From NCBI RefSeq assembly GCF_001854125.1, contig NZ_CP017715.1, positions 620,001-684,000 on the forward strand: DNA of 64,000 nt, in the 5' to 3' direction. Position numbers and translations under genes: made by a program. Numbering within the stretch: the first letter of the stretch is position 1; each line of letters begins with the position of its first letter. This DNA comes from Marinobacter salinus. GTDB lineage: Bacteria; Pseudomonadota; Gammaproteobacteria; Pseudomonadales; Oleiphilaceae. The notes under the pieces were generated by a model. That model saw only the letters and a list, made by a program, of their open reading frames with translations, made no database searches and was not told the origin of the DNA. Of the stretch, positions 56,385 through 64,000 are shown piece after piece.

Positions 56385-57050
56385 ATGGCAAATGCAACGG
56401 CCAAACAGGTTCTCTTCGAACCAATCTTCAGTAATAACCCGATTGCCTTGCAGATTCTTGGTATCTGCTCGGCGCTTGCGGTAACTACCAGCATGAACGT
56501 GACTATCGTGATGTGTCTGGCGGTGACTGCTGTGACCGCGTTCTCTAACCTGGCGGTTTCGCTGGTTCGCACCCAGATTCCTGGCAGCATAAGGATCATC
56601 GTACAGATGACCATTATTGCTTCCCTGGTAATCGTGGTTGACCAAGTCCTTAAAGCCTACGCATACGAAATCAGCAAACAGCTGTCCGTATTCGTTGGCT
56701 TGATTATCACCAACTGCATCGTCATGGGCCGCGCGGAGGGGTTCGCGATGAAGAACGGCCCCTATTTGAGTTTCCTTGATGGCATTGGCAACGGCCTCGG
56801 CTACTCGGTGCTGTTGTTGTTCGTCGCGTTCTTCCGCGAGCTTTTGGGTGCAGGCTCACTGTTTGGTGTGACCCTTATGCCGACCGTGAATGAGGGCGGT
56901 TGGTATATTCCCAATGGCCTGCTGCTGTTGCCACCTAGCGCGTTTTTCATCATTGGTCTTGCAATATGGGGACTGCGGGTGTGGAAGCCGGAGCAAGTTG
57001 AGGAAGCGGATTACAAGATGTCTCGCCACACAGCCAAGGAGGCCTTCTGA
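56385..57050 (+). CDS. nqrD: Na+-NQR subunit D
   Basis: A 221-residue integral membrane subunit with six hydrophobic segments and the conserved [17 protein letters not shown], whose cysteine is a ligand of the intramembrane iron center formed with NqrE. It lies 2 bases after nqrC; its stop overlaps the nqrE start by one base. Confidence 0.95.
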   Translation: MANATAKQVLFEPIFSNNPIALQILGICSALAVTTSMNVTIVMCLAVTAVTAFSNLAVSLVRTQIPGSIRIIVQMTIIASLVIVVDQVLKAYAYEISKQLSVFVGLIITNCIVMGRAEGFAMKNGPYLSFLDGIGNGLGYSVLLLFVAFFRELLGAGSLFGVTLMPTVNEGGWYIPNGLLLLPPSAFFIIGLAIWGLRVWKPEQVEEADYKMSRHTAKEAF

Positions 57051-57658
57051 TGGAGCATTATCTCAGTCTGATTCTGAAGGCAGTTTTCGTTGAAAACATG
57101 GCGTTGGCCTTCTTTCTCGGTATGTGCACCTTCTTGGCTATTTCCAAGAAGATTGAGGCCGCTACTGGTCTGGGTATTGCGGTTGTCGTGGTGCTCACTG
57201 TCACCGTTCCGGTCAATAACCTGCTGTACAACAGCATCCTCCGTGAAGGCGCCCTCGAATGGGCGGGTTTGTCCAACGTTGATCTGAGCTTTCTCGGCTT
57301 GATTACGTACATTGGTGTAATCGCGGCAATTGTTCAGATCATGGAAATGGTTCTGGACAAGTATATCCCATCGCTTTATGCGGCCCTTGGGGTGTTCCTT
57401 CCGTTGATTACCGTGAACTGTGCCATCCTGGGTGCTTCATTGTTTATGGTTGAGCGGGATTACACCTTTGGTGAAAGCGTAGTGTATGGCTTCGGTGCTG
57501 GCGTTGGCTGGGCACTGGCAATCATTGCACTTGCCGGTATCCGCGAAAAGCTCAAGTACAGTGACGTTCCGGAAGGTCTGCGTGGCCTGGGCATTACCTT
57601 CATTACCGTAGGTCTGATGTCCCTGGGTTTCATGTCCTTCTCCGGCATCTCTCTGTAA
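57050..57658 (+). CDS. nqrE: Na+-NQR subunit E
   Basis: A 202-residue integral membrane subunit, paralogous to NqrD, with six hydrophobic segments ([36 protein letters not shown]). The conserved cysteines in each half help bind the iron center shared with NqrD. It overlaps nqrD by one base. Confidence 0.95.
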   Translation: MEHYLSLILKAVFVENMALAFFLGMCTFLAISKKIEAATGLGIAVVVVLTVTVPVNNLLYNSILREGALEWAGLSNVDLSFLGLITYIGVIAAIVQIMEMVLDKYIPSLYAALGVFLPLITVNCAILGASLFMVERDYTFGESVVYGFGAGVGWALAIIALAGIREKLKYSDVPEGLRGLGITFITVGLMSLGFMSFSGISL

Positions 57659-57695
57659 TACATCCGGTGATTCGGTTTAACGAAAAGGCGAGACC

Positions 57696-58922
57696 ATGAA
57701 TACAGAAATTATTCTCGGCGTGGTCATGTTCACCGTTATCGTTCTGGCGCTGGTTGCGATCATTCTCGCGGCCCGCTCCAGGCTGGTAAGCACCGGTGAT
57801 GTGACCATTGAGATCAATGACGATCCTGAGCACACGGTAAAAACTGAAGCCGGTGGCAAGTTGCTTGGCACGCTGGCAAACAACGGGATTTTCCTGTCGT
57901 CAGCCTGTGGCGGCGGCGGTACCTGCGCCCAGTGCAAATGCAAGGTGTTCGAGGGCGGTGGCGCCATGCTGCCGACAGAAAAGACTCACTTCACCAACCG
58001 TGAAGAGAAGGAAGGCTGGCGTCTTTCCTGTCAGGTCCCTGTAAAGCAGGACATGAAGGTGGAAGTGCCGGAGGAATTCTTCGGTGTCAAGAAGTGGGAG
58101 TGCGAAGTGGTTTCCAACCATAACGTGGCCACCTTCATCAAAGAGCTGGTATTAAAACTTCCGGAAGGCGAGGAAGTCGATTTCCGCGCCGGCGGTTATG
58201 TGCAGCTGGAATGCCCTCCATACGATATCAGCTTCAAGGATTTTGATATTGAGAAGGAGTTCCACGAAGACTGGGATAAGCACGATATCTGGCGTTACCG
58301 GGGCGTAAACAAGGAGGAAACCATACGGGCTTACTCCATGGCGAACTACCCTGAAGAGAAGGGCGTTCTCAAGTTCAATATCCGTATAGCTACGCCTCCT
58401 CCTGGTACGGATCACCCGCCGGGTATCATGTCGACATACGTTTTCAACATGAAGCCGGGGGATAAGGTGACCGTGATGGGGCCATTCGGTGAGTTCTTCG
58501 CAAAGAAGACTGACGCAGAAATGGTGTTTATTGGCGGCGGTGCTGGTATGGCGCCGATGCGCTCCCACATCTTCGACCAGCTGAAACGCCTGAACTCCAA
58601 GCGCAAGATCAGCTTCTGGTACGGTGCCCGAAGTGTCCGCGAGATGTTCTACGTGGAAGACTTCGATATGCTGCAGGAAGAAAACGAGAACTTTGAATGG
58701 CACGTTGCTCTTTCTGACGCTTTGCCTGAGGACAACTGGGAAGGTCCTACCGGATTTATCCATAACGTCCTGTATGAGCAGTATCTGAAGGATCACCCGG
58801 CACCGGAAGATTGTGAGTTCTATATGTGTGGACCCCCAATCATGAATGCCTCTGTCATCAAGATGCTCAAGGATCTCGGCGTTGAAGATGAAAACATCAT
58901 GCTGGATGATTTCGGGGGGTAA
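57696..58922 (+). CDS. nqrF: Na+-NQR subunit F, NADH-oxidising
   Basis: A 408-residue protein. One N-terminal membrane helix is followed by a plant-type ferredoxin domain with cysteines in [16 protein letters not shown] and a later cysteine in [11 protein letters not shown]-binding ([12 protein letters not shown]) and NADH-binding ([19 protein letters not shown]) domains complete it. It is the electron entry point of the complex. Confidence 0.96.
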   Translation: MNTEIILGVVMFTVIVLALVAIILAARSRLVSTGDVTIEINDDPEHTVKTEAGGKLLGTLANNGIFLSSACGGGGTCAQCKCKVFEGGGAMLPTEKTHFTNREEKEGWRLSCQVPVKQDMKVEVPEEFFGVKKWECEVVSNHNVATFIKELVLKLPEGEEVDFRAGGYVQLECPPYDISFKDFDIEKEFHEDWDKHDIWRYRGVNKEETIRAYSMANYPEEKGVLKFNIRIATPPPGTDHPPGIMSTYVFNMKPGDKVTVMGPFGEFFAKKTDAEMVFIGGGAGMAPMRSHIFDQLKRLNSKRKISFWYGARSVREMFYVEDFDMLQEENENFEWHVALSDALPEDNWEGPTGFIHNVLYEQYLKDHPAPEDCEFYMCGPPIMNASVIKMLKDLGVEDENIMLDDFGG

Positions 58923-58931
58923 TTCGCTCAG

Positions 58932-59981
58932 ATGACATCCAGCATTCCACGACCCGTCAGGGGGGCTCTGGTCAGCGTCTGTTGGGCGCTGATCATCGCT
59001 GCCCTGGCGGGTTGTTCGTTTCAGCCCGAAGAAAAGGTGTGGGAAATTTCCGGGCCAGTGTTTGGTACCACATACCACATCAACGTTGTGTTGACGGATG
59101 ACCAGTCCAGGCTGGAGAGCCTCGCCTCAGGCATTAAGGGCGAGCTTGAGACGGTGGATGCGGCAATGTCTACCTGGCGCTCGGATTCCGAGCTGTCTGA
59201 GCTGAACTCAAAAGCAGATCAGTCTGAGTGGTTTCCTCTTTCCGAGCCCTTGTATGAGGTTTTGAAAACGGCGGAGGAGATTTCGGAGCTGACTGGTGGC
59301 GCGTTTGACGTGACCATTGGGCCAGTGGTGAATCTTTGGGGGTTCGGGCCTGAGGCGCGCCCCGAGCAGGTGCCCTCTGATGACCTGCTAGCCCGGGTTC
59401 TTGAGCAAACCGGCCACGACAGGCTGGAGTTGCGTGCAGATCCACCTGCAGTCCGTAGCGATACGCCTCAGTACGTTGATCTGTCGGCTATAGCAAAGGG
59501 TTACGGGGTTGACGTGGTTTCCCGTTACCTCGAGAGTGAAGGCGTGGATGCTTATCTGGTTGAAATAGGTGGTGAAGTCCGTGTGAGTGGTCACAAACCT
59601 GACGGAGATGCATGGCGGCTGGCGATCGAACAACCTGTTTCGGCAGCGAGACAGGTCAACCGGGTGGTTGTTCTTGAGGATCGCGCCATGGCGACATCGG
59701 GAGACTATCGTAACTATTACGAATCGGAAGGACACCGTTATTCCCATACAATTGATCCTGCAACCGGAAAGCCGATTTCACACAATCTGGCATCGGTGAC
59801 GGTCATTGCCGACGATTGCAAAACGGCGGATGCTCTGGCCACTGGTTTCAATGTTATGGGTTATGAGCAGGCGGATGTACTCGCTACCAGGGAGAACATC
59901 CCGGCCTATTTTATTATACGGACAGAAAACGGGTTTGAGACGCACCAGACCCCCGCGTTTTCGTCCTACGTTACTCAGTAA
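58932..59981 (+). CDS. apbE: FAD:protein FMN transferase ApbE
   Basis: A 349-residue lipoprotein (signal peptide with lipobox LAGC near residue 28) of the ApbE family: GTTYHINVV, VDAAMSTWRSDSELSELN, YVDLSAIAKGYGVDVV, YLVEIGGEVRVSG and HTIDPATGKPI. It attaches FMN to the threonines of NqrB and NqrC. Placement 9 bases after nqrF is typical. Confidence 0.95.
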   Translation: MTSSIPRPVRGALVSVCWALIIAALAGCSFQPEEKVWEISGPVFGTTYHINVVLTDDQSRLESLASGIKGELETVDAAMSTWRSDSELSELNSKADQSEWFPLSEPLYEVLKTAEEISELTGGAFDVTIGPVVNLWGFGPEARPEQVPSDDLLARVLEQTGHDRLELRADPPAVRSDTPQYVDLSAIAKGYGVDVVSRYLESEGVDAYLVEIGGEVRVSGHKPDGDAWRLAIEQPVSAARQVNRVVVLEDRAMATSGDYRNYYESEGHRYSHTIDPATGKPISHNLASVTVIADDCKTADALATGFNVMGYEQADVLATRENIPAYFIIRTENGFETHQTPAFSSYVTQ

Positions 59982-59993
59982 GGGGAGGGCAAT

Positions 59994-60242
59994 ATGGGTA
60001 CCTTTCTTTTGGTTCTATTTATTGTGGTTCTGCTCGTTGCGGGCATGTCCATTGGTGTGATCTTTGGCCGTAAGCCGATCAGCGGTACTTGTGGCGGTAT
60101 TGGTGCCTTGGGTATCAACTCCTCCTGCGATATCTGTGGTGGCAACACCCAGAAGTGCGAAGAGGAGAATCAACGCACGGCTGAGGCTGGAAAGCAGTCA
60201 GGCGCGCTTGCCTACGATGCCAGCAATGTCGAGAAGCACTGA
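59994..60242 (+). CDS. nqrM: Na+-NQR maturation protein NqrM
   Basis: An 82-residue protein with one membrane helix and four conserved cysteines (TCGGIGALGINSSCDICGG, then QKCEEE). NqrM is required to deliver iron for the NqrDE center. It is the last gene of the nqr operon, 12 bases after apbE. Confidence 0.92.
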   Translation: MGTFLLVLFIVVLLVAGMSIGVIFGRKPISGTCGGIGALGINSSCDICGGNTQKCEEENQRTAEAGKQSGALAYDASNVEKH

Positions 60243-60300
60243 CACAGACTTGATAATTACAATCACATTTTCACGACGTAGATAAGGAGTTACTGCGCGC

Positions 60301-61692
60301 ATGGCAGAGCATCATTACGACGTCGTCGTTATCGGCGCTGGGCCTTCCGGTGAAGGTGCGGCGATGAATGCGACGAAACACGGTAAACGTGTCGCGATCA
60401 TCGAAGACAAGCCCACCGTTGGGGGTAACTGCACGCATTGGGGCACCATTCCTTCCAAGGCCCTGCGTCACTCGGTCAAACAGATCATCACCTTCAACAC
60501 CAACCAGATGTTTCGTGATATCGGTGAGCCGCGTTGGTTTTCATTTCCCCGGGTGCTCCAGAACGCGCAGAAGGTGATTGGCAAACAGGTTAAGCTGAGG
60601 ACTCAGTTTTACTCCCGTAACCGTGTAGACCTGATCAATGGCCGTGCGTCATTCCTCGACAAAAACCGCCTTGAAGTCCGGGGCAACAAATCTGTAGAAA
60701 CCCTGCACTTCAAGCAGGCGATTATTGCCACTGGTTCCCGTCCGTACCTGCCGCCTGATGTGGATTTCCGTCATCACCGGATCTATAACTCGGATACCAT
60801 TCTGAACCTGTCGCACACTCCCCGCACACTGATTATCTATGGAGCCGGTGTCATCGGGTCAGAGTATGCCTCTATCTTTGCAGGATTGGGCGTAAAGGTG
60901 GATTTGATCAACCCTGGCAGCCGCCTGCTTTCTTTCCTGGATGACGAGATTTCGGATGCCCTGAGCTACCACCTGCGGAACAACGGCGTACTGGTGCGTC
61001 ACAACGAGCAGTATGAGTCGGTAGACGGTGATGACCATGGGGTCGTGCTGTCCTTGCAGTCAGGCAAGAAGATTCGTGCGGATGCCTTTTTGTGGTGTAA
61101 CGGCCGTAGCGGTAATACCGAAAGTCTGGGTCTGGAAAATGTTGGCCTGGTACCCAATGGCCGGGGGCAGCTGGCGGTTGACGAGCATTACCGTACTGAA
61201 GTGGAGAATATTTACGCAGCGGGGGATGTCATCGGCTGGCCAAGCCTTGCCAGTGCTGCATACGACCAAGGGCGGTCTGCCTCTTCCGACATTGTGAACG
61301 ATGAATACTTCCGCTTTGTATCCGATGTGCCGACCGGAATCTACACGATTCCCGAAATCAGTTCCGTTGGCAAAACGGAGCGTGAACTGACTGAGGCCAA
61401 GGTTCCCTATGAAGTTGGCCAGGCGTTCTTCAAGGATCTGGCGCGGGCCCAGATCACCGGGGAGGCCGTGGGTATGCTGAAAATTCTATTTCACCGGGAG
61501 AGCCGCCAGATTCTGGGGATTCACTGTTTCGGTGACCAGGCGGCGGAAATTGTGCACATCGGTCAGGCCATCATGAATCAGGAGGGTGAAGCCAACTCTC
61601 TGAATTATTTCATCAATACAACCTTCAACTACCCGACCATGGCGGAAGCCTACCGGGTTGCCGCACTTAATGGCCTGAACCGGATCTTCTGA
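60301..61692 (+). CDS. sthA: Soluble pyridine nucleotide transhydrogenase
   Basis: A 463-residue flavoprotein of the dihydrolipoamide dehydrogenase superfamily. The FAD site is [15 protein letters not shown]. The redox-disulfide position reads [13 protein letters not shown], with the second cysteine replaced by Thr, the hallmark of SthA. The NAD(P) site is [14 protein letters not shown]. It balances NADPH and NADH. It follows nqrM after 58 bases and converges on the phosphodiesterase gene with 7 bases between. Confidence 0.95.
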   Translation: MAEHHYDVVVIGAGPSGEGAAMNATKHGKRVAIIEDKPTVGGNCTHWGTIPSKALRHSVKQIITFNTNQMFRDIGEPRWFSFPRVLQNAQKVIGKQVKLRTQFYSRNRVDLINGRASFLDKNRLEVRGNKSVETLHFKQAIIATGSRPYLPPDVDFRHHRIYNSDTILNLSHTPRTLIIYGAGVIGSEYASIFAGLGVKVDLINPGSRLLSFLDDEISDALSYHLRNNGVLVRHNEQYESVDGDDHGVVLSLQSGKKIRADAFLWCNGRSGNTESLGLENVGLVPNGRGQLAVDEHYRTEVENIYAAGDVIGWPSLASAAYDQGRSASSDIVNDEYFRFVSDVPTGIYTIPEISSVGKTERELTEAKVPYEVGQAFFKDLARAQITGEAVGMLKILFHRESRQILGIHCFGDQAAEIVHIGQAIMNQEGEANSLNYFINTTFNYPTMAEAYRVAALNGLNRIF

Positions 61693-61699
61693 TCCGGTA

Positions 61700-62497
61700 T
61701 CAGCCAGTGGTGGGCAGTGCTTCGTTGTCCGGTATCGCATTCCTCTGGGTATTGGGCAGCGACAACAGGGCTGTTGCCCGGTTGTCGAAGAACATGCGGG
61801 TGCTGGTCGGGTAGTCCGTGATGATGCTGTCCACGCCCGCGTTCTCCAGTTGCAGCATGTCGTGGATCCGGTTGACCGTCCAGGTCGAGACATGCAGACC
61901 GCGTCGGTGGGCTTGTTCCACCATCCCTTTCGAGCAAAGTTTCCAGTTTATGCAGAGATAGTCACACCCGAGCCGGGTTGCCTGGGTCAATGGCCGGGGA
62001 AATTTCCGTTCGGCCACAAATCCGATGCGAATGCGCCTGTTCCTGCGACGAATCTGCTTGAGAAACCAAATGTCCGAGGAGGTAATGGCAGCCGTCTGGT
62101 AGAGATCGCGGCGTTGAATGATCTCAGTCAGCCGGTTGCACAGGATATTCAGGCGTTGGCGGCTGTCTTTTTTGACCTCAAGCTGGAGGTGCTCAAGGTC
62201 GTCAAACTGGTCGAGGAGGTCTTCCAGGCTGGGGATGCCGATCTTTCTGGGCCAGGAGCTGGTGTTGCGACGGGCGTCCATCTGAGCCAGCTCGGCAGCC
62301 GTGTAGTCGCAGATGTTGCCTTTTTGGCCTGTGGTACGGTCCACAGTCAGATCGTGCACCATGACCGGCTTTCCATCCTTCGACAATACCAGGTCGAGTT
62401 CAAAGTGACGGACGCCATGTCGATAGGCATGAATAAAACCGGGGAGGGTGTTTTCAGGAGCTTCTCCCTTTGCCCCTCTGTGTCCATAGACAATCAT
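61700..62497 (-). CDS. Glycerophosphodiester phosphodiesterase
   Basis: A 265-residue GDPD-family protein with the start VYGHRGAKGEAPENTLPGF, ELDLVLSKDGKPVMVHD and the C-terminal VSTWTVNR and DSIITDYPT motifs. It hydrolyses glycerophosphodiesters to glycerol-3-phosphate and an alcohol. No signal peptide, so a cytoplasmic form is likely. The start overlaps the upstream DAHP synthase stop as ATGA. Confidence 0.92.
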   Translation of the reverse strand: MIVYGHRGAKGEAPENTLPGFIHAYRHGVRHFELDLVLSKDGKPVMVHDLTVDRTTGQKGNICDYTAAELAQMDARRNTSSWPRKIGIPSLEDLLDQFDDLEHLQLEVKKDSRQRLNILCNRLTEIIQRRDLYQTAAITSSDIWFLKQIRRRNRRIRIGFVAERKFPRPLTQATRLGCDYLCINWKLCSKGMVEQAHRRGLHVSTWTVNRIHDMLQLENAGVDSIITDYPTSTRMFFDNRATALLSLPNTQRNAIPDNEALPTTG

Positions 62498-63621
62498 TCC
62501 GCTGCTTCACCTTTCAGGCGTTGATAAATGGCCTGGCGCTTTTTCCAGGTGTCATGGCAGAGCCGGATATCTTCAAGGTAAGCCGGTAACTCATCCATCA
62601 GTAGTGCTTGTGGTCCGTCCACCAGTGCTTTTTCCGGTTTGGGGTGAAAGTCCACCAGTACCATGTTGGCGCCGGCAATAACGCCTTGCGATGTGGCGTG
62701 CATGACATCCAGGATGCCATCCGGGGCCCGGTCGCGACTACCCACGGAATGGGAAGGATCAACACAGACTGGCATGCGGGTCAGGCGCTTCACCGCAGGG
62801 ACATGGGCAAAATCGACCATATTCCGGTGGGGCTGCCCGGCCTCGGTTTTCATACCCCGGAGGCAGAAAATAACGTTGGCGTTGCCTTCGCTCGCCAGGT
62901 ACTCGGCGGCATTGAGAGACTCATTCAGCGTGATTCCGAAACCGCGTTTCAACAACACCGGGTAGGTTTTCTGGCGCCCTATGGCTTTCAACAATTCAAA
63001 GTTCTGTGTATTTCGGGTACCTACCTGCAACATAACGCCGGTGGGACGACCGAGCTTTTCCAGGCAGGTATCGATTTCCTCAATGTGACTCTCGTGGGTA
63101 ATCTCCATGGCGATTACCTTGATGCCATGCCTGCCGGCCTTTTCAAATACCCAAGGCAGACAGCCCTTGCCATGTCCTTGAAAGGAATAGGGATTTGTCC
63201 TTGGTTTATAGGCGCCCATCCGGGTGCAGACCTCGCCGTTATCTTCCAGCGCTTGCATCATCAGTTCCACGTGCTCGGGAACGTCAACCGCGCACAGGCC
63301 TGCAAATATATTCAGATTCGACTGACTGAATTCAACACCGTTGTAGGTAAAGCCACTCTGTCGGTGGTCGTCCCGGTGGCGGCCAAGAATGCGGTAGTCA
63401 TCGGATATGCGTATGGCCCGCTCCACCGCGGGCAAGGCTTCGATTTCTTCCTTATCGAGGGGCTTGGTATCCCCGAGCAGATAGATCTCGGTTAACCGCT
63501 GGCTGGTACCCTGGACCTCGTGGACCCGGAGCGATACGCCCGGCAGATTTTCCAGGTAGTGCATAGTCTGGCGGTAGGCATCGCTTTCCAGCGGTGTATT
63601 AGGGTGAAGAATGGCTAGCAT
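62494..63621 (-). CDS. 3-deoxy-7-phosphoheptulonate synthase, type I-beta
   Basis: A 375-residue protein. Residues 1-85 form a ferredoxin-like regulatory domain; the barrel domain follows with GAYKPRTNPYSFQGHG, LLKRGFGITLNESL, CVDPSHSVGSRD and DFHPKPEKALVDG. This is the layout of the Thermotoga-type DAHP synthase, the first step of aromatic amino acid synthesis. The usual GPC(S/A)VE reads GLCAVD here; the metal-binding cysteine is kept. Activity is probable but the variant pocket leaves some doubt about substrate. Confidence 0.85.
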   Translation of the reverse strand: MLAILHPNTPLESDAYRQTMHYLENLPGVSLRVHEVQGTSQRLTEIYLLGDTKPLDKEEIEALPAVERAIRISDDYRILGRHRDDHRQSGFTYNGVEFSQSNLNIFAGLCAVDVPEHVELMMQALEDNGEVCTRMGAYKPRTNPYSFQGHGKGCLPWVFEKAGRHGIKVIAMEITHESHIEEIDTCLEKLGRPTGVMLQVGTRNTQNFELLKAIGRQKTYPVLLKRGFGITLNESLNAAEYLASEGNANVIFCLRGMKTEAGQPHRNMVDFAHVPAVKRLTRMPVCVDPSHSVGSRDRAPDGILDVMHATSQGVIAGANMVLVDFHPKPEKALVDGPQALLMDELPAYLEDIRLCHDTWKKRQAIYQRLKGEAAE

Positions 63622-63635
63622 GGTGTCTCCTTGTG

Positions 63636-64000
63636 TTAACCGGTTTTTTCCGCCCGGTGCCGCGCCTGCATATATTCCCGGTGATTGAGGTGCAGCAGGT
63701 CCGCCATGCGGCGAATAAGGTGCTCTTCGTACTTGTCTATGCGTCCGTCCGCGAAGGCTACGCGCCAGATGCTCTCCAGTAACGCCTGCTTGGAACTCTG
63801 ATCAAGCTGTTCGTTGATCTGTCCGGTGAACTCGTAGAGCGAGGTGGCGTCGTCTGCATGGTCCAGTGCATCCTTAAGGATAGCCTCAGCCTCTTCTCGG
63901 GTTACCTGATGGGACTCGACGGCAAAATCCACAATGGTCTGAAGCTCGCGCTCGTCCTCATTGTGGTCGACCCGGGACAGTTGCACCATAAGTGCCGTGG
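63636..64000 (-). CDS. TerB-like protein, 5' end beyond the window
   Basis: At least 121 residues, with the frame still open at the edge (T-A-L precede the first Met seen). The acidic helical sequence has the two TerB-like repeats (SRVDHNEDERELQTIVDFA and VAFADGRIDKYEEHLIRRM). TerB proteins of this short type are common in proteobacteria and have no proven link to tellurite in most of them. It lies 14 bases upstream of the DAHP synthase gene and may share its transcript. Confidence 0.8.
   Translation of the reverse strand, partial: TALMVQLSRVDHNEDERELQTIVDFAVESHQVTREEAEAILKDALDHADDATSLYEFTGQINEQLDQSSKQALLESIWRVAFADGRIDKYEEHLIRRMADLLHLNHREYMQARHRAEKTG

Overview
The window is an unbroken stretch of chromosomal, gene-dense (about 90 percent coding) DNA from a polar-flagellated marine gammaproteobacterium. 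Marinobacter or a close relative is the best guess. The basis is the Pseudomonas-type flagellar/chemotaxis order, a sodium-pumping NADH dehydrogenase (nqr) operon, a gene block resembling the Pseudomonas aeruginosa psrA-MTIP-csiV-mfd-gap-nqr-sth neighbourhood, and moderately high GC. I saw no insertion sequence, prophage, CRISPR array, rRNA or tRNA gene.

Region 1 (1-17458, all plus strand) is the late flagellar and chemotaxis block: the end of flhA, flhF, fleN and fliA; cheY-cheZ-cheA-cheB; motC-motD; then parC-parP-cheW behind a near-consensus sigma-28 promoter. FliA, encoded at 4190, would read that promoter. ParC and ParP homologues place chemosensory arrays at the cell pole, and CheA carries three copies of a short acidic motif in its linker that are the probable docking sites. 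The block ends with a DUF2802 protein, an unusual fusion of a protein-isoaspartate-methyltransferase-like domain to a GspE/PilB-type secretion ATPase, and a translationally coupled MoxR-like AAA ATPase. These last two are the most novel items in the window.

Region 2 (17444-19116, minus) is a FliK-type protein followed by a FlhB C-terminal-domain protein (FlhX-like) with an altered NPTH motif. Region 3 (19277-26490, plus) is a complete cytochrome c maturation operon, ccmABCDEFGHI.

Region 4 (26524-33469, minus) is a tightly overlapped moxR-DUF58-DUF4381-batA-batBC-batD operon, with the von Willebrand and TPR parts fused in BatBC. Region 5 (33632-41645, plus) holds a 180-kDa-class NAD-glutamate dehydrogenase, a beta carbonic anhydrase, and two neighbouring related rRNA guanine methyltransferases (rsmC, rlmG). 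A minus-strand terminator with no obvious transcript lies between those two.

Region 6 (41656-52742): riboflavin synthase (minus); an unknown membrane protein; psrA with a tandem operator over its own promoter; an L,D-transpeptidase; an MscS channel; methylthioinosine phosphorylase; then csiV and mfd on the minus strand, diverging from a long-form gap. Region 7 (52804-61692, plus) is the respiratory operon nqrABCDEF-apbE-nqrM, preceded by a long untranslated leader, and then the soluble transhydrogenase sthA. ApbE and NqrM supply covalent FMN and iron for Nqr, so structural and maturation genes are together. Region 8 (61700-64000, minus) has a glycerophosphodiester phosphodiesterase, a type I-beta DAHP synthase and the truncated end of a TerB-like gene that runs off the right edge.

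The calls rest on reading sequence motifs and on knowledge of the families. No database search was run, so orthology and novelty claims are provisional.
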